This document shows, one piece after another, positions 43,808 to 55,200 of a DNA stretch of 64,000 nucleotides. Each line of letters opens with the position of its first letter. The first letter of the stretch is position 1. The DNA is taken from assembly GCA_963666875.2 (NCBI GenBank), contig CAXXPU010000016.1:62001-126000 (forward strand), given 5' to 3'. Source of the DNA: G963662655 sp963666875 (GTDB taxonomy: Bacteria; Cloacimonadota; Cloacimonadia; Cloacimonadales; JAIOQZ01). Below the pieces are notes generated by a model that saw only the letters and a program-made list of their open reading frames with translations, was not told the origin of the DNA and searched no databases. Position numbers and translations under genes: made by a program.

Positions 43808-46420
43808 TGCCCGAACTGTCGTTTCGCCTGATTATCGATTCCAGCGGGGCCGAGGCCAAGCTGGAGCAGACCGGCGCGCAGGCCAGCCAAACCCGCGAGC
43901 AGGTGGAAAAGCCCGTCACCCTCAAGGTGCAGGCCGAGACCGCGCCTCGCCACCATCCGCGACCTGAAAATCGCCTTCGACGGCGTGCTGCAGGTGGTCA
44001 GGGGCGTGACATCGGGCATCAACGGCTTCCTGGACGCCTCGCTGAAGCAGCGCCAGGCGGTGATTTTGTCGAAAATCGCCTTCGGGGAAGAGGCCGCCGA
44101 GATGGGCAAATTCGCCAGCCAGATGCAGGAGGCGACCAACTTCGGCGACGAGCAATTGCTGCCCCTGATGTCCAAGCTGGCGCAGACCTTCCACCTGAAC
44201 ACGGAGGAGATTCAGCAGCTTACGCCCTCGATCCTGGACTTCGCCGAGGCCAACAAGGCCACCGGCATGACCGTGGAGAGCGCGTTCGACCTGATGGGCC
44301 GCGCCCTGAACGGGCACACCGAGATGTTGGGCCGCTACGGGCTGGAGCTGGACGAGAACAAGATCAAGACCGAGGGCGTGACCTACCTGGTCGAAAAACT
44401 CACCGACGACTACGGCGGCACTGCCAGCGCCCTGGCCGACCTGCGCACCCAGAACGCCAACACCTGGGGCGACATCCGCGAGACCGTCGGGGACATGCTG
44501 AACGTACTCGTCGCGCCGCTGCTGACGGGCCTAAAGAACCTCTTCACCTGGTTCAACAACCTCTCGCCGGTGATGCGCGGCTTCGTGACCGGCCTCGCCG
44601 TCGCCATCCCCACCATCGTGAGCGTGACCTCGGTCATCACCGGGCTAACGGTCGCCATCAACGCGCTCAAGGTCGCCATCAATCCGGTGGCGTGGGTCAT
44701 CGGCATCGTCGTGGGCGCACTGGCCGCGCTGGGGTTCGCCTACGCCTCCACCAAGCTCGCCTCGAGCAACGCCACCGACGCCCAGCAGGACTTCCGGCAG
44801 GAGGTCGAGCGCACAACGAAAAGCGTGGACGAACTCGTCGCGGAGCAGCGGGAGATTGCCACCAGCATCGACTACGACGAGGCCCACAGGCGGCTTGCAG
44901 CCGTGCAGGAGGAGCTGGTCCGTTACCGGAAGACCATCGAGGCGATGAAGCAAGGCCCGGTGCTGGTGAGCGCGGATTTCGACGCCTCGAAAATGGACGA
45001 GATGCTGGCCGAGGAGCAGGCTCTGAAGGAGCGCATCCGAAACGAGGATGCTGCGGCGCAGACAGCGTTCTACCGCGAGAAGACCCGGCTGGACAGGGAG
45101 GCTTCTCTGGAGGGAATCGCGCTGCTGGAATACCGGCTGGCCGAGGAGCGCCGGGCTTACGATGAGATGGGTGAATTGGACGCCGCCAACGCCGAGCGGA
45201 AGCAATCCGCCTACGAGCGTATCAAGAGCCTGGAGAAGCAGCTTACGCAGGCGCATGAGGACGCGACGGATAACCTCGCGGCCTTCGACGCCAAGTACTC
45301 CACTGCCCTCATCGAGGACGCCACCGCCCGTACCCAGCGCGAGCTCGAGTTGGAGCGGGATGCGGAGTTGCAGAAGGCGCAGACCCTCGGGGCGTCGGAA
45401 ACGTTGCTGCTGAACATCCGCGCCGCCTACGCCAAACGCATCACCCAGGTAGAGGCCGACGCAGAGGCGGAGCGGGTGAAGAACGCCGAGACCGAGGCCA
45501 GGGAGAAGGAGCGTGTCGCCCAGGAAGCCGCTCGTGCGGAAGAGGAGAACGCCGACACCCGCGCCGAGTTCTTCCAGGCGCAGCTCAACTATGAGAACAA
45601 CGAGTATCAGGCGCAAATCGACGCCATCGACAACTACTACGCCCAGCGACGCGAGAAGCTAACGTCCGCCGGTATCACCGAGGAGCAGATTACCCGGCAG
45701 TCGGAGATGGCCAAGCAGCGCATCCGCGAAGAGTTCGAGAAGCGGCATATCCAGGGCGTGTCCGGCATCCTGGGTAACCTCGCCAAGACCTCGCAGGCCT
45801 TCGGCAAGAAGGGCTTCGCGCTGTGGAAGACCTTCGCCATCGCCCAGGCGTTGGTCGATACCTACGCCTCCGCGACCGCCGCTTTCAAGGCGATGGCCGG
45901 TATCCCCATCGTCGGCCCCGGACTGGCTATCGCCGCCGCTGCCGCAGCCGTCGGAGCGGGTCTGGCCAACGTCGCCCAAATCTCCAAGACCGAACCACCG
46001 AAAGCTGCGAAGGGCGGTCTGCTGCGTGGCGCGTCCCACGCCCAGGGCGGCATCCTCATCGAGGCCGAGGGCGACGAGTACATCACCGCGAAAGAGCGGG
46101 TGAAGTCGCTGGGGACGGGGCTGTTCAACTTTCTCAACTTCGCGCCCCTGGGGCAGGTGAAAGCCGCACTGGGCAATCTCGCGTTCCCCGCGTTTCCCGT
46201 GCCCGAACCGAAGCCGGCTTACGCCACCGGTGGCTCTGTGGGCGGCTCCGGATCGCTCTCCGATCTCATCGACGCCGTCTATTCCATGCGGGACGAGATC
46301 GTCACCACGATCCGGGCGCAGCAACTGAGCCTTTCGGTCAGTGTCGATCCGCTCTCGAACGATCCCGTGAGGATCAGCGAGCTGGCTGACACCGGCAAGC
46401 GCATCCGGGCCGAGGTGTAG
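43807..46420 (+). pseudogene. Tail tape measure protein, one frameshift
   Basis: Begins MPELSFRLIIDSSGAEAKLE in one frame; from about 43951 the rest is in the next frame (LATIRDLKIAFDGVLQVVRG onward). One extra C in GCGCC accounts for the shift. The body has the tape measure layout: TGLAVAIPTIVSVTSVITGL and following hydrophobic helices, long Glu/Ala/Arg coiled coil (residues about 330-600), and a hydrophobic Ala/Gly-rich C-terminal region (GPGLAIAAAAAAVGAGLANV). Restored length 870 residues. It sets tail length and acts in DNA ejection. The single shift near the N-terminus could be error. Confidence 0.8.
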
Positions 46421-46422
46421 GC

Positions 46423-47898
46423 GTGGCGAGCCTGTTTCGCGTCGACTTCCTGATGTCCGACACCACCGCCTCGGACTACGGTCAGATCAAGCACTCGCTC
46501 ACCGACGCCGAGACCGACCGCAAGGTCGTCTCCCTCAGCCTTTCCGCCGACAAACTCGCCTCCGTCTCCAACTACACCCGCGAGCCGAAACGCCTGGTTT
46601 TCGAGTGCTTTCCGGACGACTGGCTGACCGCGAACATCATGTCCGGTACCCAGGAGTTCGAGCGCTACATCAGCAAGTACGAGGTGAAGGGGTATCGCGA
46701 CGGCGTCCTCATCTTCACCGGCATCATCGACACCAGCCTGCTGAGCTACGACTACGCCACGCAGATTCTCAAAATCACCTGCTACGACAAGATTCGGCTG
46801 TTCACGATATACTCCGACATCGAGCAGTATTTCGGTCTCACGGCGGGTTATCAACCCTCGTGGCTCATCGGTTACTTCATCCAGAACATCCAGCAGCGCA
46901 TCCCGATAAACGTCGGTCAGAGCAACCAGTTCGTCCTGCCCACGCTCTCCCAGAGCAACCTCACCCTGTGCACCGTCGAGTACCAGGACATGGAGCAGCT
47001 TCCGGCCGACTCCGGAGGCTGGACCTACTCCTTCCACGCCTCGGGCTGGGGCTACCCCAAGTACGGCTATATCCTGGACGCGACGGCCAACAAGGCCACC
47101 TTCTGCTTCGCGCACAAGAAGGTCATCCAGGCGCACTACGCCAACCCCGCCCAGGACCAGTACCGGGGGCGCTTTCGAGGCCGTATCTGGAAGTTTTTCA
47201 ATAACATCTGTCCGCTCTACTACGACTACGACGAGACCACGTCCTGGACATCGACCCTGGCCGACCTCGACGACGATTACAACGACCTGGTGGCCTTCTT
47301 CTCCGAGCACGGCATCGCCGAAGCCAGCCTGGACAGCCTCGCCCAGACCGGCGCGCTCAACGGCAACGCCTACAACTCCAGTCACAGCGTGCATGTGTCG
47401 GTGATGGGGCATTTTTCGGGCAACGTGCTGCCTTCCATGCTGCATCCGGGCAAGGCCTACGAAACCATGCAGGACGACAAAACCGGCAACCTGAAGGCGC
47501 TCCAGACCATGCTGCTGCTCTACAACGCCACCATCTACTCCGACGTGTACGGCAACATCGTCTTCCGCAACAAGAGCGCCTACGGCTCCACGATTATCGA
47601 CATCGCCGACACCGACGTCATTTCCCTGACCACCAAACGTGGCAACCAGGAAAAGCCGGAAATGAGCGTGCTGGAGACCCTCTGCGGCGATACGACCACG
47701 CTGGCCGCCCTGCTCCAGAATAACCTGATGGATTTCTATGATGGCAAGTGGGAGATCGAGGCAGTCATCGACGCCCTTTCCTTATATAGTATCCTGCTGT
47801 TCAGCCGCATCCGCATCCGGAGCGTCATCTACGTCGTGACCGAGGTCACCCGCGACTTCCAGAACGACGAGTACAAGCTCAAGGCGTGGCAGTTATGA
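46423..47898 (+). CDS. Tail/baseplate protein (distal tail or hub-like)
   Basis: 491 residues from GTG 46423, 2 nt after the tape measure stop. ASVSNYTREPKRLVFECFPD and YEVKGYRDGVLIFTGIIDTS resemble the receptor-side tail proteins that follow the tape measure in siphophages and Mu-like transposable siphophages; the C-terminal half has repeated beta segments (YGNIVFRNKSAYGSTIIDIA). Its presence with a long tape measure suggests a non-contractile tail, as in B3/D3112-like transposable phages, not the contractile tail of Mu itself. No sheath gene is seen. Overlaps the next gene by 4 nt. Confidence 0.6.
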   Translation: MASLFRVDFLMSDTTASDYGQIKHSLTDAETDRKVVSLSLSADKLASVSNYTREPKRLVFECFPDDWLTANIMSGTQEFERYISKYEVKGYRDGVLIFTGIIDTSLLSYDYATQILKITCYDKIRLFTIYSDIEQYFGLTAGYQPSWLIGYFIQNIQQRIPINVGQSNQFVLPTLSQSNLTLCTVEYQDMEQLPADSGGWTYSFHASGWGYPKYGYILDATANKATFCFAHKKVIQAHYANPAQDQYRGRFRGRIWKFFNNICPLYYDYDETTSWTSTLADLDDDYNDLVAFFSEHGIAEASLDSLAQTGALNGNAYNSSHSVHVSVMGHFSGNVLPSMLHPGKAYETMQDDKTGNLKALQTMLLLYNATIYSDVYGNIVFRNKSAYGSTIIDIADTDVISLTTKRGNQEKPEMSVLETLCGDTTTLAALLQNNLMDFYDGKWEIEAVIDALSLYSILLFSRIRIRSVIYVVTEVTRDFQNDEYKLKAWQL

Positions 47899-48335
47899 AC
47901 GGCTGGCGCATGATTCGGGTGAGCAGCGGCAACAGCGTTTATGCCTGCGAGCGGGGCACGGTCGAGTATTCGCCCAAGCTCAAGTACCGCATCGAGAAGA
48001 AGAACGCCTTCGACCCGGCATACATCCACCGGCGCGAGCCTTATCGCGAGGACGAGTTCACGCTCGAAGCGCCCCTGCTGCCGGAGTTCTACGCCAGCCT
48101 GCTCTACTTCCTCACCCAGCCGGGACAATTCTACCTGGAGTTCGACCACGCCGGTGCCAGGAAGCAGTTCCCGGTTACCATCGACAGCCTGCCCAAGTGC
48201 GCGGACGACCTGCACGAGTACCGGGACGCGGTCAAATTCACGCTCGAAAGCCGCTACACCGGCACACCGACCGCCATCAACTTCGACATCATCATCCCCC
48301 AGGAAGACGACGACACAACCATAACCACAGGATAA
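47895..48335 (+). CDS. Small tail protein, unassigned
   Basis: 146 residues from ATG 47895 (ATGA overlap). Beta-rich: IRVSSGNSVYACERGTVEYS, HRREPYREDEFTLEAPLLPE, PGQFYLEFDHAGARKQFPVT, acidic end. Family not recognised; order indicates a distal tail component. Confidence 0.6.
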   Translation: MNGWRMIRVSSGNSVYACERGTVEYSPKLKYRIEKKNAFDPAYIHRREPYREDEFTLEAPLLPEFYASLLYFLTQPGQFYLEFDHAGARKQFPVTIDSLPKCADDLHEYRDAVKFTLESRYTGTPTAINFDIIIPQEDDDTTITTG

Positions 48336-48339
48336 AACC

Positions 48340-48996
48340 ATGTACAAATACGGCACCAGCTACTACAAAATCGAGGGCGAAAAGCGCTTGCCCGTCTCCG
48401 GACTGGATGTGCGGCTGCTTCGCCCCGGAAGCGCCTGGCAGAGCGGCCTCATCATGACGGAGGTCGAGCCCGGTTCGGGCTACTACGAGACCGACGAGTT
48501 CGGCGCGGACATCTGCGGCCTCTACGAAATCTGGGACACCCGCTACGACCAGAACGGCAGCTTCAGCGGCAAGACCTGCATCATCGGCCCCATCGACGCC
48601 CTGGGCCTGCAGAAGGACGCCGTCACCCGCGACGCCATCCTCGACGAGGCGGTCAGCGAGGACAAGCTGGAGTCCGGCGCTATCAGCTCCAGGCAGCTCA
48701 CGCCGTCCTGCGTGTGCCTGAGCAACCTCAGCACGGAAGTCCAGTGTGAGACCGACGGCAGGGGAGAGACCACGGGCAGAACCCCGGCTACCATCGGTTC
48801 GGACAAGTACGCTGTCCACAGCCTCGAGGAGTCCTACGACGTCGAGCCGCTGGTGCTGCTCATCCCGATGTGCGACCTCACGCTCTTCATCGGCGAGGTC
48901 TCGCTGGCTCATGGGGTGGTCAAGGTAACGGTAGGTCTTGGGTCAAAGGGTACGGCGACGGCGCTCAAATACCGGCTGGTTGCGATTAGAAATTGA
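48340..48996 (+). CDS. Tail fibre/tip-like protein (last gene of prophage)
   Basis: 218 residues. N-terminal part (GEKRLPVSGLDVRLLRPGSA, GADICGLYEIWDTRYDQNG) looks like a carbohydrate-binding or fibre-attachment beta domain; the middle DAVTRDAILDEAVSEDKLES has the short repeated Asp-x-x-(I/L) helices common in phage fibre shafts; the end is beta-rich. It begins 4 nt after the previous stop and is followed by the right prophage end. Much shorter than usual fibres. Confidence 0.55.
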   Translation: MYKYGTSYYKIEGEKRLPVSGLDVRLLRPGSAWQSGLIMTEVEPGSGYYETDEFGADICGLYEIWDTRYDQNGSFSGKTCIIGPIDALGLQKDAVTRDAILDEAVSEDKLESGAISSRQLTPSCVCLSNLSTEVQCETDGRGETTGRTPATIGSDKYAVHSLEESYDVEPLVLLIPMCDLTLFIGEVSLAHGVVKVTVGLGSKGTATALKYRLVAIRN

Positions 48997-49111
48997 GGGA
49001 AGAATGTGCGAAAATTCCACCGATTACGTCGTTGCGCATTTCATTGGCATTGGATACGATATGCCCACCTGCCCATGAACCGCTGCTTTGTATCCATCTG
49101 CAAGCCAACCG
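48997..49111. other. Non-coding spacer before right end
   Basis: Between the last tail gene and the end repeats; no open frame with an SD and no hairpin strong enough to call a terminator. Confidence 0.4.
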
Positions 49112-49265
49112 TTTGAAATTTTCGGTGTCAGAATTTGACATTTTGCTGTCACAATTTGACATTTTCGTGTCACTTTCCGAGGCTCTGAACCGCGGCTGAA
49201 AAAGATGATTCCCGCTCATTTGACATTTTCGTGTCACGATTTGACATTTTCAGTGTCACTTTGCA
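49112..49265. repeat. Right end of Mu-like prophage with transposase-type sites
   Basis: Copies of TTTGACATTTTCGTGTCAC or close variants start at 49112 (degenerate), 49134, 49155, 49219 and 49240; spacing is 22, 21, 64 and 21 bp. The outermost is followed by TTTGCA, with CA at 49264-49265 matching the TG at 15649. Same inward orientation rule as the left end. Confidence 0.75.
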
Positions 49266-49399
49266 GCCGCACGAATTACGTTAGAATTCATGTCACCTCC
49301 TTTTTGCTTGACAGCCCGTTCCGAGCGTCCATCTTGGGGACAGCATATAAGATGCACTTATGTGTGTCAAGTCCTATGTGTAAGGGGAACTAAAATATT

Positions 49400-50083
49400 A
49401 TGATGGGGATTGGAGCGCGACTGAAGGAAGCCCGTGTCGAATTGGGGCTTACGCAAACCGACATTGCCAAGACCGTGGGGATCAATCCTTCCGCTATCAA
49501 CCAGATCGAGCGCGGCAGCACGAATCCGTCGCTATCGACGATCGAATCTATTAGTAGTGCTTACAAAATCAATGCAGATTGGTTACTTACGGGTCGCGGA
49601 GAGATGTTTGTCGGCAGTGGAAACATCATCAGTCCGACTCATCTGCTCGTCGACCATCATGGATTGACACTGGAGCCGCGAGGTGAACTCGCCGAAGTTG
49701 AAATCGCGGGTGTCATTGCCGCAGGTGCTCCGATCGAACAGACCGGCGACCATGAATTGATCGCTCCGCTTCGTCTCGCGCTTCCGAACAAGAATCAGTA
49801 TGTGGCGCTAGTCGTTCACGGCGACAGCATGGAACCCGAGGTACGAGATGGCGACTTCGTTCTCATCCGACGCGACGCCGAGTGGTTTCATGCCGACAAT
49901 AAAATCTGCGCCGTTTCCATCGATCACGAGTACACGCTCAAGCGACTCCAGATCGACGCCTCGAACAAGATGGTCATCCTGCATTCTCTCAACAAGGAAT
50001 ATCGTCCCATCATCGTCGATCCGCTCGACACGGAGTTACGGCTGGCCGGTGTGATGGCATATCTGCTTCGCCGATTCCAGTAA
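49400..50083 (+). CDS. XRE-HTH / S24 transcriptional regulator (second, outside prophage)
   Basis: 227 residues (ATG 49400 or 49403). HTH at residues 10-62 (LKEARVELGLTQTDIAKTVG, then NQIERGSTNPSLSTIESIS), linker, then S24 domain with catalytic Ser in VVHGDSMEPEVRDGDFVLIR and Lys in EYTLKRLQ. Ala-Gly cleavage site candidate IAAGAPIEQ near residue 107. CI/LexA-like self-cleaving regulator. It is not closely similar to the prophage repressor. The prophage end lies 135 bp upstream, so insertion probably separated this gene from its original promoter region. May be a remnant of another element or a host SOS-type regulator. Confidence 0.85.
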   Translation: MMGIGARLKEARVELGLTQTDIAKTVGINPSAINQIERGSTNPSLSTIESISSAYKINADWLLTGRGEMFVGSGNIISPTHLLVDHHGLTLEPRGELAEVEIAGVIAAGAPIEQTGDHELIAPLRLALPNKNQYVALVVHGDSMEPEVRDGDFVLIRRDAEWFHADNKICAVSIDHEYTLKRLQIDASNKMVILHSLNKEYRPIIVDPLDTELRLAGVMAYLLRRFQ

Positions 50084-50559
50084 TCGTCAATCGGTTTTCT
50101 CCCTTTCTGCCTTCCTCTGATTCATCATCACAATCTCGATTTGGGTTCCTTTGGGTTCGAGAAGGGCGTCTGTAAAAACGGTCGTCCGAGCGGACGTTCG
50201 CGAACGTTCGCTTTCACGGGGTCGTTTGTCCGAAAAACCGGACGTTCGCTCGATTTTCAAGCGCGGACAATCGATTTTTCAATGAGATAGACGTATCTGC
50301 CGATAAATACAGGAACTTAAAGGGCTGCGAAAGTGGAATCTTTGTGCCAAACCGGTGGCACCGAACGGGACGAAACGCACCGTTTTTGCCAAAAGCGGTC
50401 GCTCGCGGACAAACGTCTATCGCTTTCAAGTGACGAGAGATAACCCTAAAACGGGAGCGAACGTCCGTTCTGCCAAAGGGGTGTCATTTTATACTTGACG
50501 TTCAGGTCGTTTCGCACCATATTCGCAGCTATAGATAATTCAATGAAAAAGGGTAATTT
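50084..50559. other. Repeat-containing intergenic region downstream of S24 regulator
   Basis: 476 bases without a credible gene. Contains GGACGTTCGC at 50192, the related GAACGTTCGC at 50202, CGGACGTTCGCTC at 50239-50251 and its perfect inverted copy GAGCGAACGTCCG at 50456-50468. These could be operator sites for the adjacent S24 regulator or a structured element. Confidence 0.5.
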
Positions 50560-52119
50560 ATGGCTGCGTGCAGTAATGATCATTGTTATCCACTGACCTT
50601 GGAATGCAACGGACTGATGGTTACAATCGATCCGCGGATCGAGCTTCTCAACATCGTGCAGCGATTTGCCGGCAGTAAGATGGTGCGGAACGACGGGTGC
50701 GGGTACAGCGATTCGGTCGATGAATGGTTCGAGCCGTACGCCGCGCATCCAGTCGTCGAGATGATGAAGGAACTGGAGGAAAGAGAATTCGACCACGATG
50801 CACCGGTTCACTTCATGTTGTTGTACGACGGTGTTCCGCTCGAGAAAAAGTCGTTTCGATACGAGCAGCACATCGCGGAGAGTCAGGAAATCAGGCTGCA
50901 ATATATCGGCGAAAAGGAGGAATTCCAAACCTGGATCGAATTGATGAACGATTTCGCGCAGCAAAGCCGGTTTGCGGAGTTCTTCAAGGGACAGGCATCC
51001 TTCTACCGTACACAGTTGGACAAAGTCGGTATGAAGCTGGCGGGAATGAAGATTGTCGAGGCGATCACGGACTGGTACGGATATCGTTCAGGTGACTTTA
51101 CGATCATCATTGCACCGCTGAGTCGGATGGGCGGGTACGGTCCCTGCGTGGTTGATGGAGATGATAACCAACACAACTTCTGCATCGTGGGTTCGGTCGA
51201 TTTGATCACGCTGGTTCACGAATTCAGTCACAGCTATATCAATCCACTTGTGATGGATAGTTACGAAGAAGTGCAGAAAACCGAGGTCCTCTGCAACGAG
51301 CAGGTGCTGAAACGGATGTACGCATGTTATAATCAATGGTGGGTCATCGTGATCGAGCACTTTGTGCGAATTGCCGTCATCCGTATCTTGAGAAGGCTTG
51401 AGGACAAATTTCGAATCGAAGTCGCGCTCGAAAACGAGGAGCGACAGGGATTTCTGTACATACGATTCCTGAACGAACGCTGCGAGGAGTACGAGCGCTC
51501 GGGAGAAACCTTCAAGGCGTATTATCCAAGGTTTGTCAAAGCGCTGCAAGACCTTGCCGAATCACCCGACGAATACCTGTCCACGTTCAGAGATTTTTCG
51601 ATGGTGGGTCCGATCAATCGCATCTCAGACAACCTCTATTGCATCTATCCGGATCCGGCGTTGACACATGGGGTGGAAGATAACATCCTGACGGTGGTCG
51701 AGTTCATGCTCGAGCGGCTTGGCGGGAAGGCGATTACGGATTTGGAGGCGATGGATATGGATATGTCCGGACACAACCTGATCGTTTTCGGCCCTGGAAA
51801 CAGGTGGCTGGATCAGTTCGCCGACAAGTTCCCCTTCGAAATGCAGCCCGATCGTCTCGTCGCCGACCGTACCTACATGGGGGACAATCTCCGCATCGTA
51901 TGCTGCCTGCCCAATCCATACAACGAAGACAAAGGCATGGTCATTTACACTGCACAATCGATTGAGGACATGCATTCTTGCAACCGTTTCATGCATGGCC
52001 CCGAGGATTACGTGATCACCGACGCCACTTGTAAGATACTCTCCAACGGAAACTTCGTCAAGACCGACGGTGCATGGCGTTTTCCGTCCTACGATGACAT
52101 TAATAATCAAGTATATTAA
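50560..52119 (+). CDS. DUF4932-like zinc metalloprotease
   Basis: 519 residues, start MAACSNDHCYPLTLECNGLM. The zinc-protease motif HEFSH is in VDLITLVHEFSHSYINPLVM near residue 220, with a downstream Glu-rich helix (DSYEEVQKTEVLCNEQVLKR) that could provide the third ligand; upstream IIIAPLSRMGGYGPCVVDGD fits DUF4932 proteins. No signal peptide is visible, although the family is often secreted. The C-terminal 150 residues (LIVFGPGNRWLDQFADKFPF) are an extra domain of unknown role. Single-gene unit; no neighbouring substrate gene evident. Confidence 0.65.
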   Translation: MAACSNDHCYPLTLECNGLMVTIDPRIELLNIVQRFAGSKMVRNDGCGYSDSVDEWFEPYAAHPVVEMMKELEEREFDHDAPVHFMLLYDGVPLEKKSFRYEQHIAESQEIRLQYIGEKEEFQTWIELMNDFAQQSRFAEFFKGQASFYRTQLDKVGMKLAGMKIVEAITDWYGYRSGDFTIIIAPLSRMGGYGPCVVDGDDNQHNFCIVGSVDLITLVHEFSHSYINPLVMDSYEEVQKTEVLCNEQVLKRMYACYNQWWVIVIEHFVRIAVIRILRRLEDKFRIEVALENEERQGFLYIRFLNERCEEYERSGETFKAYYPRFVKALQDLAESPDEYLSTFRDFSMVGPINRISDNLYCIYPDPALTHGVEDNILTVVEFMLERLGGKAITDLEAMDMDMSGHNLIVFGPGNRWLDQFADKFPFEMQPDRLVADRTYMGDNLRIVCCLPNPYNEDKGMVIYTAQSIEDMHSCNRFMHGPEDYVITDATCKILSNGNFVKTDGAWRFPSYDDINNQVY

Positions 52120-52208
52120 AGAAAATCCGATTTTCTACTGGACAGGAACAAAGCGGAGGTTTAAACTATTTAGGGATATATGTAATAGGGATATAAGGAG
52201 TAAGACTA

Positions 52209-55200
52209 TTGTCAGGCAGACTTGGTCAACTTTGTTTGTTTCGCAGTTCTGAGCGTCTGAATGGTAATTCATTCCTGCAATGGAAGATAAATGCGTTCAA
52301 TGTTTGGCTAATACTTCTATTGGTGCAGGTCTGCTCTTCACTCCAGGCATACGATTTCCAGAACGAGATCAAATTCACGCACCTCACCGTCGAAGACGGA
52401 CTGTCCCAGAATTCGGTTCACATCATTTATCAGGATCAATTCGGCTATATCTGGTTGGGGACGCGAGACGGTCTGAATCGGTATGACGGCTACGAGATGC
52501 GGATATACAAGAATATCCCAGGCAATCCCAATTCTCTGTCAGACAACTGTATTACCCACATGTACGAGGATTGTAACGGACGATTCTGGGTAGGCACCGA
52601 GAAGGGCATCAATTATCTGGATCGAGAGAACGATCGGTTCATCCCAATCAAATCGATCACGGGCGATTCGAACGCACGTGAAAAGATCAGCCGCATCGAA
52701 TCCATACCGGGACGCAGGGAGTTCGTTATCCAGGGTAATGGCTACAACGTTGTTTACTGCAACCCGGATTCTCTGACCTTTGGCGATTTCAAGGAGCGTT
52801 TCCGTCCCACGTGGAAGCACGAGATCAAGACAGTCTTCTTCGAAGGCGTCGATTACGAATGGTATTTCAATCTCTACGAAGAATCCAGAGGTAAATATGT
52901 AGCCAATATCTACCGTAATGAAATCGGCACAGACGAATTTCAGGACTTGTCGAATCCGCTCGGGCTGGAAGCTCCGATATACATGACTGCCGTCAAAGGC
53001 CCCGACGGAAGCATCTGGATCGGCACATGGAATAACGGAATGCTGCGATACTTCCCTTCGCAGAACCGCTTCAAGCAATACACCGGTTTTCCGGTGCGGC
53101 TCGATGAAACGACTGGAAACTGCCAGTCCATCATCCTCGACGCGTCGGGAACCCTCTGGATATCCACCTGGGGGGCCGGACTCGGTAAGTACGATCCAGC
53201 AGCCGACAAGTTCGATTTCTTCCATCACAATCCGTCGATCTCCCAGAGCCTGACCGGCGATATCGTCAAGACGCTGTATCAGGATCGAAACGGCCTGCTC
53301 TGGGTGGGAACGATCGGTGGCGGTGCGGATCGATTCAACCCCGGCACGAACAAGTTTACGCATATTCGTAAGATATTGGGCGAGGAGAATGCCCTGAGCA
53401 GTAACAGCGTATATTCCATCATCGAAGACAGCAATGGATTCTTGTGGATCGGCACGGACGGGGGAGGGCTGAATCGGTTCGATCGAACGACCGGGAAATT
53501 CGCGACCTGGCGAAAGGACAAAAACAAAGATTCGAGCCTGCGATCGAACACCATTGTATCGCTGCTCGAAGATTCGAAGAAACGACTCTGGATCGGGTAC
53601 TGGTTTTCCGGACTGGGCCTGATGGATCGCGAAACGGGAGCCTTGAAGAATTACTACTCTCAAACATCGGGATTCCTGGGAGCTGTATGTCGGTCGATAT
53701 TCGAGGATCGAGACGGAAGGATATGGTTCGGTACTGAAAGAGAGGGGTTATACCGGTATCGCGAACAAACCGATGATTTCGAACAGTTCTTCACCAGCAA
53801 GGATGATCCCATTAACCTGTCCAACATTGCCATTCACGATATGGCACAGGACGAAACAAAAAAGTTATGGCTGGCAACCGAACGTGGTTTGTATCGCATG
53901 GATATCGATACTGAAGAAATTGTAGCGTATTCATCGGATCCGTCGAATCCGAACAGTCTGAGTAATGAATTCATCTGGGATCTGCATTTCGATGGGAATG
54001 GCATATTATGGATCGGTACGCACGGAGGAGGATTATGCAGCTTCGATGAGAAATCGGGCGAATTTTCCCGACACAATGTTTCTTCCGATCAGGGCGCCGG
54101 CGTGATCTACGGTATTCTGGAAGACTCGCAGAGAAACCTCTGGCTGAGCACCACGAAAGGGATGTACCGCTACAACATGGATTCTCGCGAGAGCATCCAC
54201 TTCGACCAGGCTGTCGGCTTGCAGAGCATGGAATTCAATCAGGGGGCTTTCTTCCAGTCGGCTTCCGGTGAGATGTTTTTCGGCGGTAACAATGGTCTGA
54301 ACGCTTTCCATCCCGATCGCCTCTATACGAATGAGAAGATACCGGAAACGGTCATCACTCGCTTTGTGGTCAAAGGACAGGAAATATTCCTGGAAGACGA
54401 TGTCGTCAGCGAATTCGAGCACAACCAGAACAACCTTACGTTTGAATTCAGCGCACTCGACTATACCGATTCCGATCGTAACCAATATGCGTTCAAGCTG
54501 TATCCATTCGATAAAGATTGGTTTTACGCTGATGCCCAGCATCGCACCGCACGCTATACGAATCTGCCGTCCGGCGATTACATTTTCACTGTAAAAGGCT
54601 CGAACAACGATGGCGTCTGGAATCAGGATGGAAAGTCAGTTCAGTTCAATATCGCCACACCGTACTGGAAAACATGGTGGTTCTTCAGCCTGCTGGTGAT
54701 CGCTTCGGGAAGCCTGCTCTACTACATCTACCACGCCCGTGTAGCCTTTATATCACGCCAGAGGAAGCGCCTCAGCATCATGGTCAACGAGCGCACACTC
54801 GAATTGCGTCATCAGACCGAGCGGCTCAACGCGATTTTCAACAACGCGCTGGTCGGAATCGTGATCACCGATCTCGATGGAAAATACACTTATACAAACG
54901 ATAAATGGAAAGAATTGCTCGGGCAAGATCCGGATATTACGAAAACAATCTTCGACAGCGTCAACGAAGACGATATCTACTCTCTCCTCGATCTTGCAAG
55001 TCACCTTACCACGGATAAAATCCCTTCGTTCCAGAAGCAGATCCGACTCATCAACAAGGACGGCGAGCACTTCTGGACGAACCTTTCCGCCTCGACGCTT
55101 CACGATCCCGCCGGCGACGTCCGCTCGATGCTGTTCATTATCGCCGACATCGATCAGCAGAAGAAGAACGAGGAACTCTTGCAGGAAATGGAGAAGAAGA

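Larger units (their letters stand above)
15649..49265. mobile_element. Mu-like transposable prophage, remodelled
   Basis: Bounded by TG at 15649 and CA at 49265 with inverted termini sharing TGCAAAGTGACAC then AATGTCAAAT after a four-base difference. Both ends carry repeated copies of TTTGACATTTTCGTGTCAC (or its complement). Contents in order: S24 repressor (-), operator array, HTH protein, MuA-type transposase, MuB fragment, DUF3164, terminase, gpF-like protein, lysozyme, tail genes, all on the plus strand and GC-rich, as in Mu relatives. No 5-bp target duplication is seen (GGAAG left, GCCGC right). Portal, protease and major capsid genes are not visible, and foreign cargo sits in their place, so it is unlikely to form particles by itself. 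Confidence 0.8.
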
